Source: Gentiana macrophylla
Lineage: Eukaryota; Streptophyta; Magnoliopsida; Gentianales; Gentianaceae
Reading direction: 5' to 3'
Assembly: GCA_026214975.1 (NCBI GenBank)
Contig: CM047810.1
Location: 34,820,498-34,884,497 of the forward strand
DNA length: 64,000 nucleotides
The notes under the pieces are model-generated. The model saw nothing but the letters and a program-made list of their open reading frames with translations, was not told where the DNA came from and searched no databases. This document shows, piece by piece, positions 21,879-34,916 of this stretch (position 1 is the first letter of the stretch; every line of letters starts with the position of its first letter). Both the position numbers and the translations under genes were made by a program.

Positions 21879-22225
21879 AAAATTAGGATTTTAGTCATTC
21901 TAACTTGCTTTATTTTGGATTTTAGTCATGCTCCTGCGCTCCTCAGCTCCGGTGAGGAAAATGATCCTTTAAGTTGGCTTTTTTTGGATTTTAGTCTATC
22001 CATGGAAATAGTGATTTAGCACGGAATCTTTAAAAACGCTACGCCAAAAAAAGCCTAGTTAGAGGACTATTTTTAAAATTAGGTCTTCTATCAATATTTC
22101 CAGTGGATAGGACTAAAATCCAAAAAAAAAAAAAAGCAAACTTAGAGAACCATTTTCCTCACCGGAGTAGGAACAAGACTAAAATCCAAAATAGGCCAAG
22201 TTAGAGGACTAAAATCCTAATTTTT
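21879..22225. mobile_element. Fold-back MITE downstream of GT47
   Basis: Left arm AAAATTAGGATTTTAGTCAT ... TTGGATTTTAGTC and right arm GACTAAAATCC ... GACTAAAATCCTAATTTT are inverse over about 140 bp. The arms share CTCACCGGAG/CTCCGGTGAG and TCCATGGAAATA/TATTTCCAGTGGATA. Ends and internal GGATTTTAGTC repeats give a multi-hairpin structure. No coding sequence is present. Confidence 0.75.
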
Positions 22226-22229
22226 AAGT

Positions 22230-22985
22230 TGTTAACTAACTACTTAAGTGATCTGGTTGTTATATAAGTGGAATGAGGGTGAGGAGAAGTGTTTTGGTTT
22301 TCAAAAATGATTAAGAAACTACCACTTGTCCACATACCTCCCTCGAATTTGCTTTTCTGTGGTGTCTGTTTTCTATTTTTTTTTTTATTAAATAAACAAA
22401 GTGTGGTTCGGTGTGTTTCTCGGTTACATTTTTATGTGGAAAAATCGATACCAGAATCCCTGTCCTTCGGTTTTAGGGTATAGAGGGGTACCGAGTATGC
22501 CATGAGAGAATTGGGCCGAGCTGGGCCAGCCAAGGGATTTGTGGTAGATAAAATGTTTAGGTTAATTAGAAATATCAACCCAAAATAATTAAACTACTTA
22601 GTTTAATCTATCATCTAATAAAAAAAATCATCTGGATTAGTTAACTTATTCAACCCCAAAAGAAATAATATCCTCACAATATCAGAATACAAAGCCTTTA
22701 TTTAATTATGTATTATATCAAGTATACATTCACATAATTAAATACTGCTTTATAAAAACAATATCCATTTTCAAAAAAAAGGACAATATTCTGTTGCAAT
22801 ATTTATATAACATAATGTCTTATATGCTATACATGTGATAAAGACTTAAACTTATAAGATTTAATCAAAGGAAGTTAGGTTTTGAAAATTAATCAACACC
22901 ACAAAATACTAAACATAATATTCGTGAATATTGAATTGTTTTTTTTTCCTCTAACTTATCTAAGTCTGATAGCAACTCTTTTTAT
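22230..22985. other. Non-coding intergenic stretch
   Basis: AT-rich with no gene-like frame. A GC-richer patch at about 22485-22545 (GGGCCGAGCTGGGCCAGCC) resembles a piece of the CCGG-rich hAT sequences seen elsewhere. Nothing further was recognised. Confidence 0.4.
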
Positions 22986-22989
22986 AGTT

Positions 22990-23224
22990 TGAGCTAAGAC
23001 TGAACAGAAAACCCAACAAACCAATTCAACCCAAAACTCAAACCAAATCAACTCGAAAACCCAAACCAATTGATACCTAAATTTTTTAGGCTGGGTTTGA
23101 ACCGAACCAGAAACATTTTGGGTTGGTTTGGTTTTTTTTATTTTTTTTTTCGGGTTGACCCAACCCAACCCGATATTGGGTTGGTTTGGTTTTATTTTTT
23201 TTTTCGGGATGACCCAACCCAACC

Positions 23225-23271
<47 letters not shown>

Positions 23272-23740
23272 CATTCCGTCTACAGTAAAATGGTGTTATC
23301 ATATTCACGCTTATCACTTTATTTTCGATTTAAAATCTATGATTCTTTGACCTTTCTTCGGAAAAAATAATCCGTGTATGTTTTTTTATGTATGACTATT
23401 GGTCTATAATTATTATCTCTATATATTGTTGGACTTTTAATTATCAAACTTTAACGTTTTCTTTCCTAAAATTGTGTTTTTTTAACGATTATTGTTATGA
23501 ACATATGGTATGGAACTCGAATTTCGATATATACATGTGTGGATTTTATAGCACAAAAGTTTTATTATAGATGAATGTTTTATGGATAAAAACCCGAAAC
23601 GCAACCCAAACCAACTCATTGGGTTTTATAGTCATTTGGTTTGGGTTAGTTTTTTCTTAAACAAACCCGACACTATGTAAAAACCCTACCCAAGTCGACC
23701 CAACCCAACCAAACTCAACCCTAGTTTGAGCTCTTCAATT
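22990..23740. repeat. AACCC/GGGTT-rich element with TA microsatellite
   Basis: Repeated words CCCAACCCAACCCGATATTG and GGGTTGGTTTGG occur at 23030-23230 and again, in the same strand sense, at 23600-23720, with AGTTTGAGCT-type words at both margins. This kind of AACCC-rich unit is common in plant non-autonomous DNA transposons, but the termini could not be fixed. It is not a telomere repeat (no CCCTAAA runs). Confidence 0.5.
23229..23266. repeat. (TA)n microsatellite
   Basis: About 19 TA units inside the AACCC-rich element. Confidence 0.95.
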
Positions 23741-24324
23741 AGAGTTTAAGACTGTTTGAGATTCTAATCCATTCCATTTGAGTTGAATAATGCCCATTAA
23801 AACACAAAGTTACAATATATTGAAAAGCAATAGAATAAAGCTTCCTTTAAGTATGTAACAAGTTTGGAGCTTGGTTTGGAACATCGAATTTGAATCCAAT
23901 GGCCAGACTTGGGACCAAAACAAAATTTCAGCAAATCATGCTTGGTTTTGTCCAATTTCAGCAAAATTTCGTACAAGATTTTAAAAGTTTAAGGATCGTA
24001 GTGTAGTTATTTTGTTAGGAATGATTTTTTTGACAAATGTGGTGCTTTATGTAGAAATGACAATCAAGTAATTATAATGTGGTGCATTGGTATAGGCAGC
24101 AATCAGTGTGGTGTATAAGATAGAATAATATATGTAGGTGTGGTACCCTTTAATTTGGATGTCAAGTAAAAATATTCCAGTTCCCTTAAAGCCTAAAAAA
24201 AAAGAAAGAAAAAAAAGAAAAAAAGAAATCATTATATGCAAATGGTTAAATTTCTCACTTTCTCAAAAGGGCGCTTAAATGTAGGTCGAATAACTACATT
24301 TAAACCTCGATAATTGAATAAATT
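23684..24324. repeat. Repeat X, left copy, beside element D
   Basis: A 641-bp segment from ACCCTACCCAAGTCGACCC to TTGAATAAATT. It is repeated almost perfectly at 32940-33579, on the far side of element D. Differences are mainly A-run lengths (around 24200) and one CTCGATAA/CTCAATAA change. It begins inside the AACCC-rich element and ends 8 bp before the first LTR of element D. It is not an LTR: there is no TG...CA termini pair and no primer site. Confidence 0.85.
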
Positions 24325-24332
24325 TATTAAGT

Positions 24333-24741
24333 TGTTGAAGGAAAATACTATTATTGCGTCGCCGTGGCAACGTGACGATTATCTTTCGGTTATTATGTAA
24401 CGTTCAAATCAGTATTTATCGCCATCAATGTAATCTGTGTTCACATCATGAATCGTGACCCTTATATAAAGGGATTATCTAAATGGAATGAGATACGCTT
24501 TTCTCCCACCTTTACTTTTACACGTTATCGCAAAAAAAAAAAAAAAAAAAAAAAAACCTAATTGAGCCGCCGCCGCCGCTTCGACCCGCCGCCGCCGCCT
24601 TGACCGCATGACGACTTTATCCATCAACGGCGATATCCCTTTGGTGAACAGATCTATCAATTCTCCAGTGAGCGGTATGCACAAAACTCTACCCGATCAT
24701 CGATTATTTCGATATTAAGGTACTCTTATTGTTCATTTACA
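24333..24741 (+). repeat. Element D first LTR
   Basis: 409-bp LTR with TATA-like TATATAAAGGGATTA at about 24464-24478 and a GCC-rich stretch near 24570-24600. The partner LTR at 31393 differs at the GCC repeats and A runs. Confidence 0.85.
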
Positions 24742-24743
24742 TG

Positions 24744-25405
24744 CCAGTATCGGAGCCAACTTTCAACCATGTTTTTTGGCTTTGTTTTGGCATAATCGGC
24801 AATATATATTATTGCATCACGCTATCACATTTTTTGCTGGGTATCATGCTATCATTGTTTTGCTGTGTACCGATGATTAATGGAAAACCCATGCTGATTT
24901 TATTTTACTTTATTATCGGTACTCACTATAGGGATTAATAATCAATTAAAGTTTAAAGTCATGTCATTCATCTGGTAGGTATACTGATATTCATGCCTAT
25001 TTGTTAAGTCGCATATATTGATCAACATATCTTGTGTATTGTTTCTGTATAATTATACAATCAATCGACGTGAGTTGCTGTAGATGGATTATTATTTATG
25101 CCTCATATCCATTATTATTGTGCAGCAGCTTCCATGGTCATTACGTATTAGGGTTTTATTTTTATTTTTATTTTTAAGGACCTGTAAAAATAAAATAAAA
25201 CAAATTTTAGAAAAAAAAAAACCCAACAATTACGTCTCACAAATTGCCACGGGAAGCTTTAGAAGTATGACTGCTTATTAGGTTTGTGTTTATTATTATT
25301 TTTTTTTTATTTACTGTTCAAAAAAAAAAAAATATTGATAAAGCGGCGGCTGCAACAAAGAATTAGGGTTTAATGAGATATTTGTTTACCTGCTTACTCC
25401 TGTGC

Positions 25406-25453
<48 letters not shown>

Positions 25454-25893
25454 AAAAATAATAATAATGCAATTACGTTGCTGCCGCATTAATTGAGTGG
25501 TGTAGCAAATTACGTTTCCTTGTTTGTTTTATTATTATAATTTTATTTTTTTTTAATTTACTGTCAAAAAAAAAAAAATAAATAATAATAATTGTCGGCA
25601 GAAATTTATCCTAACAAATAGTAATAAACAATTGAACAAATAAGAAAAACGATTCACTCCTAATAAACAATCAATGGCCAATTTGATATGTATATGCATG
25701 TTGCCATGAAAAATGTTATGTGCTATGTTTGCCCGAAATTTCAAATTGAGCATAATAATTATATGTTGATTGCCTTATAAATAAGATTATATGTCATCCT
25801 ATGATAAAGAAATTTCATAGGCGTTATATACTAAGTACAAAACAATCAATGTGATAAAGTATCTTCACAAAGCATCGAAAAATGAGTGACCGC
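24744..25893 (+). other. Element D 5' untranslated leader, with long A runs
   Basis: From the primer site (CCAGTATCGGAGCC here, TGGTATCGGAGCC in the second copy) to about ATGAGTGACC. It is AT-rich with no long frame and carries a 44-base A run at 25409-25452. It is duplicated almost entirely at 31803-32940. Confidence 0.7.
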
Positions 25894-25977
25894 TATGTAC
25901 CATGGCATCGTGATCCAATTCACACTCTTGAAATTAATTATTGTGGATGTCTTATGACTACATAATTAATATGCTCT

Positions 25978-26930
25978 TCACTCTTGTTTATGTAGATGGT
26001 GATACAACTCGACCAATTTGAAATCTTGGACTCGGAATGAATTGAGTACCACCGCTGGGTTTGAGATGTGGAAATGGCCTTTGTTGCAAAGGACTACACT
26101 CTCACTATCAAAACACCCACCGACCCCCAGGGCGACGCACTCCATCGCTAAAGTAAAAGCAAATGCCCTAATGTTCTTGAGGCGACATATTGACTCACAG
26201 CTTACGCCGGGAGTACCTTGATTGAAAACACCCAAAGAAGCGTAGGATGCCCTGAGGGCGTTTTGGGAACATTCATGACACTTTACTCCCGTGAATCATG
26301 CCGCTCGGTGGAATGAAATCCGCTTGCTTGACTACAAAGGGTAGACCAATTCAACAAGGACATGTTGCGTCTTAGAAAGCACGTCTCAAATTCGTGGAAA
26401 GGAACTCACGAGAAGATGATATGATCCGAAGACTCTTTCCACTTTTTCCTACTTCAAAGACTTATACTAGCGAACGAAAGATAAAATTTTGAGTACGACA
26501 AGAAAAATATTACGACCTTTCACAAATTGATCAACATCTTTGCAAGTGGTCGAGCGGCATGATCAAGTTCTCATGAATAATAATGCCGGCACTGCTGGGA
26601 CAAAGAAAATTCCCGAGGTTAACTATGGCAAGATGAAAGGTGGAAAGAACCCCAAAGAAAAGGGAGTTGGACGTCTTGAGCCTTACCCACGTGGAAACAA
26701 TGCACCACGTGGAAAGGGACCTGGGGGCCGTAGTATGGGCCGTGGAGGTCCCACAATGTATGGCGCAGAAATGGTGGTGATGGTCCTAGTGGCCATGGTG
26801 GTCCTAAGGCTAAGGTGCAAAAGGCACCTAAGAACCCTCAAGAAAAAAGGAGAGAGTTGGAACCGAACCTTGCTATAGGTGTGGAGTTCTTGGGCATTGG
26901 TATAATACGCCGAGCAAGTAACAAAGTAGC
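25978..26930 (+). pseudogene. Element D gag
   Basis: Broken frames read FVAKDYTLTIKTPTDPQGDA, then QVVERHDQVLMNNNAGTAGT, then a glycine- and lysine-rich tail (26540-26760). A zinc knuckle CYRCGVLGHWYNT follows at about 26869-26910, lacking its last cysteine. Early frames up to 26520 have gag-like words (LEATYxLT and DMLRLRKHV) but need several frame shifts. This fits a Copia gag (UBN2 domain) followed by the RNA-binding knuckle. Confidence 0.65.
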
Positions 26931-27360
26931 GACCAATTACAAGAGGTATAGGGAATCTAGAGAACAAGAGGCCCACTATACGGAAGATGGAGGCAATGAC
27001 ACTCGATGTCAACCTCACAATTGCAGACTTCAATAGCAACAAGAACCCCGCTCACCAATGGATGTTCCGGACTTTGATTGATCTGCTTTGCTTACTTATT
27101 TATTTTTCCAAGAACATTGTGAAGGCGGAATGCCTTATTTTTTTAATTAGACTATTTTGGTCTTAAAGTTCATTTGAATAATGGTTTGTTGAATTGGATT
27201 TTGATGTACGAGACTTTTATTTTTGATTTTCGTTGGCCTATTAATAAATTTGGATTTTATTCAAGTATTGATTTTATTTACCAGTATATACATGGTTCGA
27301 AAATAGCACTATTAAGGTGTAAAGCAATACATCTACCATACAATAAACATATATATCGGG

Positions 27361-27732
27361 ATGAAAAGCATATCATTCTATCTCCATCGAAAAACTCTAA
27401 AGAATATGAGTTATGTCTTCGACTTTTTAATCTCATCTAATTTAAATGTAGGAATGAATCGAGGAGAAATAGAGTGCTTAGCTGATAGTGGAACCACACA
27501 CACTATCTTAAGGAATAGACAATTATTTGTCGAGTTAATTCCATGTAATTCATCTGTGACTACGATGATTGGATCATCACAAGTAATACAAGGGCGAGGA
27601 AATGCCACATTTTTGTTGCCTAACGGCACAACGATAAAGTCACAAACGCCTATATGCACCCAGAGCCAATCGAACCTTGTTAAGTTTCAAAGATATTCGT
27701 GCCAACGGTTATCATTTGGAAACTCACCGTGA
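27361..27732 (+). pseudogene. Element D protease
   Basis: The frame of 123 codons has LADSGTTHTILRN, the D-S/T-G active site of a Copia aspartic protease, followed by IGSSQVIQGRGNATFLLPNG, the flap-side strand seen in the family. It is separated from gag by a non-coding-looking 400-bp stretch and from the next frame by a shift near 27690. Confidence 0.75.
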
Positions 27733-29115
27733 GAATGGAACTGAATATTTGTATATTACCACAAATGAATGTGGAAGGAAACGCATACTAGAAAAGCTTA
27801 TGAGTCAATCTAATGGATTATATATTACTACTATTCGGATTATTGAATCCTATGCTGTCACCAACAATGAAATTTGGGACACTGACTCATACAGGCTTTG
27901 GCATGATCGCCTAGGACACCCTGGTCGAGATATGATGATCCGTATTTTAAAGAACTCACACGGACATCCCTTCTTTCGAGGAAAAAACAAAATGGGACAA
28001 AAATCCGACACAATGCAAAGTGTCCAAAGTAGTGTTGTTTCAAAGCGACCATTGTCGTCAAGCACCGGATGAGTTATATCCTCTTCCTCATTGACCATTT
28101 CAAGGCACACCAATCATTTTGCAAAGCTCGCTCTTTAGCAAAAACAGGATCGAGACCTTCCTATGCTAAAGACATGAAACAAAACATTCCATTCTTACAA
28201 AGAATACAAGGTGATATATGTGGACCTATCCATCCAGAATGCGGGCCATTCAAGTATTTTATGGTTCTGGTGGATGCCTCGACACGCCGGGTCACATGTC
28301 GCATTATTGTCCACAAGGAATCTTGCATTTGCAAAACTCTTAGCACTGATTATACGTTTAAGGGCTCACCACCCCGATCACCCTATCAAGTCTATAAGGC
28401 TTGACAACGCCTGGAGAGTTCACATCAAAAGCATTTGATGATTATTGCATGTCTATCGGGATTGACGTAGAACATCCTGCACCCCGTGTGCATACACGTG
28501 AATGGTCTCGCAGAAGCCACCATCAAAAGGCTACGAGATGGTGGCCAGGGCATTGGTTATGCGCACCAACTTGCCTCTATCCGCTTGGGGTTATGCAATA
28601 TTGCACGCAGACTTTACTTATTCGTTTCGGACCACCGCTAGCCAACCATTTTCTGCGTACCGTTTGGTTCTTTGGATATGAGCCTGATATTTCACACTTA
28701 CGCATATTTGGTTGTGCAAAGATATGTGCCTATTGCGCCTCCACAAACGCACTAAAATGGGTCCTCGAGACGATTAGGTATTTATGTTGGTTATGAATCC
28801 CCAACTATTATCCGCTATTTGGAACCTTTGACAGGCGATCTATTTACCGCAAGATTTGCGGATTGTCACTTTGATGAGACTGTCTTCCCGTCGTTAGGGG
28901 GAGATAAGAAAAAGGATTTTCTAAGGGAACGAGCAGAATTGTCGTGGTTTGTCCCCACTCAGTCTCATTTTGATCCCCGTACCTCACAAAGTGAAAGTGA
29001 AGTGCAAAGAATACTTAATCTTCAGAACGTAGCAGATTCGATGCCTGATGCGTTCTCTGATATTGCTAAAGTGACAAGATCACATATACCACCGCAAGCG
29101 TGCTCGCAAGGTTAG
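27677..29115 (+). pseudogene. Element D GAG-pre-integrase and integrase
   Basis: 27677-28072 gives SYRLWHDRLGHPGRDMMIRI, the histidine-rich GAG-pre-integrase/zinc-binding motif. Frames at 28069-28404 and 28211-28438 give RIQGDICGPIHPECGPFKYFMVLVD (first catalytic aspartate; PIHPECGPFKYF core). 28401-28796 continues with degenerate integrase sequence, then FGYEPDISHLRIFGCAKICA. 28819-29115 carries the integrase C-terminal words EPLTGDLFTARFADCHFDE. At least five shifts split it. Confidence 0.75.
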
Positions 29116-29307
29116 AAGTCCCCAAAAAGGGCACAATGTCAGTAGCTAAAGGCATTGCGACCACACTTAGTGGAGGTGTGGATGAGGCCGTGGCTGCCCA
29201 AAGGAAGAGGGGGAGACCACTTGGTTCGACTGATACTCACCCAAGGAAGAAGAGGGCGAGTAAGGCACAATCCGACCCATTAATCATCAATGTAGAGCAT
29301 CCCTCTC

Positions 29308-30741
29308 ATGAGATTATCTCTGATTACAGTTATGTCCATGAATCAATACTTGGAGGACGCTCCGATGTTTGAATTGGTTCCAGAGAACAAAGAAATCTCA
29401 ATGGATTATGAGAGTGCATACGAGTTGATGGAAAGATCTTCCATGCACATTGATGATATATTTGCATATCTTGTTGCTCAAGAAATCATAGAGAGCACGA
29501 TGATGTCGAACCACGCCTCATTGCGAGAATGTCAACAAAGAGCGATTGGCCTTAATGGAAAGAAGCAATCCAGCAGAACTAGATTCTCGACAAAGAGGCA
29601 GTATTTGGTCCGGTAGTGCTAACCCCACCAAGTGTAAAGCACTGTAGGACATAAATGGGTATTTGTCGTAAAAAGCGTAATGAGAAGAATGAAGTCCTAA
29701 GGTACAAGGCTCGCCTTGTGGCGCAAGGTTTCTCACAACGCATACTGGAATTGACTATGAGGAGACATACTCTCTGTAATGGATGTAATAACTTTCCGTT
29801 ACCTAGTTAGTTTAGTTGTTTCGAAGGATTGGAAATGCAGACTCATGGATGTGGTTACAAAGATATCTCTATGGGGATCTTGATTCGAGATATACATGAA
29901 AGTGCTCGATGGTCTTTCATTGCCCAAGTCAAGTGACTCTAAACCACGGAGTGCGTTTGCAATCAGATTAAACGCTCACTTTACGGATTAAAACAATCCG
30001 GGCGGATGTGGTATACCCGCCTAAGTGACTACTTGATTGGGAAGGGATATAAGAATGATGAACTATGCCCCTGCGTATTCATAAAGAAAACAAGTTCCGG
30101 ATTTGCAATTGTAGCAGTATATGTCGATGATATGAACATAATAGGTACTCTTAATGAAATAAGAGAAACCGCGAGCTATTTGAAATCCGAATTTGAGATG
30201 AAAGATCTTGGGAAAACTCGGTTTTGTCTAGGCCTTGAACTAGAACACCGAGCTTGTGGAATACTTATCCACCAGTCTGCATATGTCCAAAAGATGCTCA
30301 GGCGATTTAATATGGACAAAGTGCACCCTGTTAGCACTCCCATGATCGGTCGAAGTTTGGACATAAAGAAAGATCCATTTCGTCCAAAGGAAGATGACGA
30401 AGAGCTATTGGAGTGAAATTCCCTACTTAAGTGCAATAGGCGCATTATTGTATTTAGCTCAATGTACTCGACCAGATATTGCATTCTCAGTGAACTTGTT
30501 AGCTAGATTCAGCTCCGCGCCAACGCAGCGTCATTGGAATGGTATTAAAAACATATTTCGATACCTAAAAGGAACCATTGACTTGGGCCTATTTTTTCCC
30601 TACACAAAGACAAGAGGGACCGTAAATGAAAATACAACTCCTAAAGAAAACGTCGACAGCGAAATCGCCACCCCCTACTCTGAAACCCCAAACAATGTAT
30701 TAGTTGGGTTTGCAGACTGGTATCTATATCGACCCACATAA
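29308..30741 (+). pseudogene. Element D reverse transcriptase
   Basis: Upstream pieces (ALMERSNPAELDSR at about 29545-29590 in one frame and NEVLRYKARLVAQGFSQR near 29690-29740) precede 30006-30416. That frame holds the catalytic AVYVDDMNIIGTLNEIRETA, then FEMKDLGKTRFCLGLELEHR and GILIHQSAYVQKMLRRFNMD. 30394-30741 gives the connection YLAQCTRPDIAFSVNLLARF. The usual SLYGLKQSGRMWYTRL is read across 29972-30030. Strongly Copia-like, with several breaks. Confidence 0.8.
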
Positions 30742-31197
30742 AGGTCGTTCCCAAACCGGTTATGTATTTACCATTGGGAACACGGCGATATCTTGGAGAT
30801 CAACCAAGCAAAGTCTTGTGGCTACCTCCTCGAACCACTCTCGAGATTATTGCTCTACATGAGGCGGTTCGTGAGTGTATATGGTTAAGGTCCATCATTA
30901 CACATATTCGAGGACGGTGGTTTAAGTTCCACCATCGAAGAGCCCACTTGCATTTATGAAGATAATGCGACTTGCATCGAGCAGATGAAGCTTGGTTATA
31001 TCAAGGGTGACAACACAAAACACATATCACCAAAGTTTTTCTATAACCCGGCAACAACAAGCTCTCCTCAAGATTCAAGTGAGTCAAGTAAGGTGCGAGG
31101 AGAATGTGGCAGATTTGTTTACCAAGTCACCGCTAAAGCAATATTTGAGGAACATGTGAAAAATATAGGAATGCGAAGGCTTTCAAAGCTTCCTTGA
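30742..31197 (+). pseudogene. Element D RNase H
   Basis: Frames at 30762-30959 and 30985-31197 give ALHEAVRECIWLRSIITHIR, then KGDNTKHISPKFFY and the C-terminal HVKNIGMRRLSKL. Together they resemble the RNase H end of Copia polyproteins (E-A-x-R-E-C-x-W-L ... KHIxPKFF). Frame shifts lie between the pieces. Confidence 0.7.
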
Positions 31198-31384
31198 TCG
31201 GTGTAAGGATCGGGGGAGATATAGACCTCGTGGGAGTCTAATACACATGTTATCCTTAAAGATTAAAGGTGCGTTGTGCTCTTTTCCTTTGACCAAGTTT
31301 TATTTTGTCCCACCTGGGTTTTGTTACTTGGCAAGGTTTTTAACGAGGCAACGATCCATGCACCATTTCGCTTTGACTTGGCAC

Positions 31385-31392
31385 AAGGGGAG
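31385..31392 (+). other. Element D polypurine tract
   Basis: AAGGGGAG directly precedes the second LTR (TGTTGAAGG), as needed for plus-strand priming. Confidence 0.75.
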
Positions 31393-31802
31393 TGTTGAAG
31401 GAAAATACTATTATGTGCCTTCGTCAAAGCCAATGACGATTATCTTCGGTTATTATGTAACGTTCAATCAAGATTTATTGCCATCAATGTAATCTGTGTT
31501 CACATTGTAACCGTGACCCTATATAAAGGATTATCTAATGGAATGAGATACGCTTTTTCTCCCACCTTTACTTTTACACGTTATCGGACACGACGAGAAA
31601 AAAAAAAAAAAACCTAATTGAGCCGCCGCCGCCTCGCCCTACCTCGCCGCCGCGCCGCTTGACCGCCGAACGACTTTATCCATCAACGGCGATATCCCTT
31701 TGGTGAACAGATCTATCAATTCTCCGTTGAACGGTATGCACAAAAACTCTACCCGATCATCGATTATTTTCGATATTAAGGTACTCTTATTGTTCATTTA
31801 CA
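31393..31802 (+). repeat. Element D second LTR
   Basis: 410-bp partner of 24333-24741. It is followed by a clean primer site TGGTATCGGAGCC at 31805-31817, complementary to initiator tRNA-Met. A 3' LTR is normally followed by host DNA, not by a primer site. Confidence 0.85.
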
Positions 31803-32468
31803 TGTGGTATCGGAGCCAACTTTCAACCATGTTTTTGGCTTTGTTTTGGCATAATCGGCAATATATATTATTGCATCACGCTATCACATTTTTTTGGGTA
31901 TCATGCTATCATTGTTTTTCGTGTGTACCGATGATTAATGGAAAACCCATGCTGATTTTATTTTACTTTATTATCGGTACTCACTATAGGGATTAATAAT
32001 CAATTAAAGTTTAAAGTCATGTCATTCATCCTGGTAGGTATATTGATATTCATGCCTATTTGTTAAGTCGCATATATTGATCAACATATCTTGTGTATTG
32101 TTTCTGTATAATTATACAATCAATCGACGTGAGTTGCTGTAGATGGATTATTATTTATGCCTCATATCCATTATTATTGTGCAGCAGCTTCCATGGTCAT
32201 TACGTATTAGGGTTTTTATTTTTATTTTTTATTTTTAAGGACCTGTAAAAATAAAATAAAACAAATTTTAGAAAAAAAAAAAACCCAACAATTACGTCTC
32301 ACAAATTGCCACGGGAAGCTTTAGAAGTATGACTGCTTATTAGGTTTGTGTTTATTATTATTTTTTTATTTACTGTTCAAAAAAAAAAAAAAAAATATTG
32401 ATAAAGCGGCGGCTGCAACAAAGAATTAGGGTTTAATGAGATATTTGTTTACCTGCTTACTCCTGTGC

Positions 32469-32503
<35 letters not shown>

Positions 32504-32940
32504 ATAATAATGCAATTACGTTGCTGCCGCATTAATTGAGTGGTGTAGCAAATTACGTTTCCTTGTTTGTTTTATTATTATAATTTTATTTTTTTTTAAT
32601 TTACTGTCAAAAAAAAAAAAAAAAAAATAAATAATAATAATTGTCGGCAGAAATTTATCCTAACAAATAGTAATAAACAATTGAACAAATAAGAAAAACG
32701 ATTCACTCCTAATAAACAATCAATGGCCAATTTGATATGTATATGCATGTTGCCATGAAAAATGTTATGTGCTATGTTTGCCCGAAATTTCAAATTGAGC
32801 ATAATAATTATATGTTGATTGCCTTATAAATAAGATTATATGTCATCCTATGATAAAGAAATTTCATAAAGCGTTATATACTAAGTACAAAACAATCAAT
32901 GTGATAAAGTATCTTCACAAAGCATCGAAAAAATGAGTGA
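31803..32940 (+). repeat. Second copy of element D leader
   Basis: Nearly identical to 24742-25891, including A runs of different length (32472-32500 versus 25409-25452). The copy stops exactly at ATGAGTGACC, where the sequence changes to repeat X. Confidence 0.9.
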
Positions 32941-33579
32941 CCCTACCCAAGTCGACCCAACCCAACCAAACTCAACCCTAGTTTGAGCTCTTCAATTAGA
33001 GTTTAAGACTGTTTGAGATTCTAATCCATTCCATTTGAGTTGAATAATGCCCATTAAAACACAAAGTTACAATATATTGAAAAGCAATAGAATAAAGCTT
33101 CCTTTAAGTATGTAACAAGTTTGGAGCTTGGTTTGGAACATCGAATTTGAATCCAATGGCCAGACTTGGGACCAAAACAAAATTTCAGCAAATCATGCTT
33201 GGTTTTGTCCAATTTCAGCAAAATTTCGTACAAGATTTTAAAAGTTTAAGGATCGTAGTGTAGTTATTTTGTTAGGAATGATTTTTTTGACAAATGTGGT
33301 GCTTTATGTAGAAATGACAATCAAGTAATTATAATGTGGTGCATTGGTATAGGCAGCAATCAGTGTGGTGTATAAGATAGAATAATATATGTAGGTGTGG
33401 TACCCTTTAATTTGGATGTCAAGTAAAAATATTCCAGTTCCCTTAAAGCCTAAAAAAAAGAAAGAAAAAAAAGAAAAAAGAAATCATTATATGCAAATGG
33501 TTAAATTTCTCACTTTCTCAAAAGGGCGCTTAAATGTAGGTCGAATAACTACATTTAAACCTCAATAATTGAATAAATT
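32940..33579. repeat. Repeat X, right copy
   Basis: Begins ACCCTACCCAAG at 32940 and ends TTGAATAAATT at 33579. It is joined to the element D leader through the shared bases ACC, and about 110 bp before the RPL24 start codon. Confidence 0.9.
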
Positions 33580-33692
33580 GATCTATTATTTTCTTCTGTG
33601 TTGATTTTGTTCATTGGCCGTGCAAGAGAGAGATGGGAACACCTTTATTCTATTGCTTTTCAATACATTGTAACTCTGTGTTTTGAAATGTT

Positions 33693-34916
<1,224 letters not shown>

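Larger units (their letters stand above)
24333..31802 (+). mobile_element. Element D: Ty1/Copia retrotransposon in tandem-like arrangement
   Basis: LTRs 24333-24741 and 31393-31802 start TGTTGAAGGAAAATAC and end TTACA. They flank a plus-strand gag-protease-integrase-reverse transcriptase-RNase H region (25978-31197) in Copia order. A primer site is visible after each LTR. After the second LTR the element's own 5' untranslated region starts again and stops at 32940, so the block is LTR-internal-LTR-partial internal. Coding frames are broken many times. No target-site duplication can be assigned, because the right side does not end at an LTR. LTR differences are mostly 1-2 base indels. Confidence 0.85.

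Noticed and set aside
23030..23230. Interstitial telomere repeat from the AACCC words
   Set aside because: The words are CCCAACCC, not CCCTAAA, and they are arranged as a transposon-like unit with a TA microsatellite.
22956..23370. Open frames with PTQ/IYIYIY proteins
   Set aside because: They come from the AACCC repeats and (TA)n run in several frames and both strands.
23684..24324. Repeat X as an LTR of a larger element
   Set aside because: It has no TG...CA ends, no primer site or polypurine tract beside it, and element D's own LTRs are clear.
24475..24684. Protein with RRRRR and FFFFFFFF runs in the element D LTR
   Set aside because: Antisense to the LTR leader; made by GCC repeats and an A run.
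26683..27042. 119-residue minus-strand frame opposite element D gag
   Set aside because: Antisense shadow of the glycine/lysine-rich gag tail.
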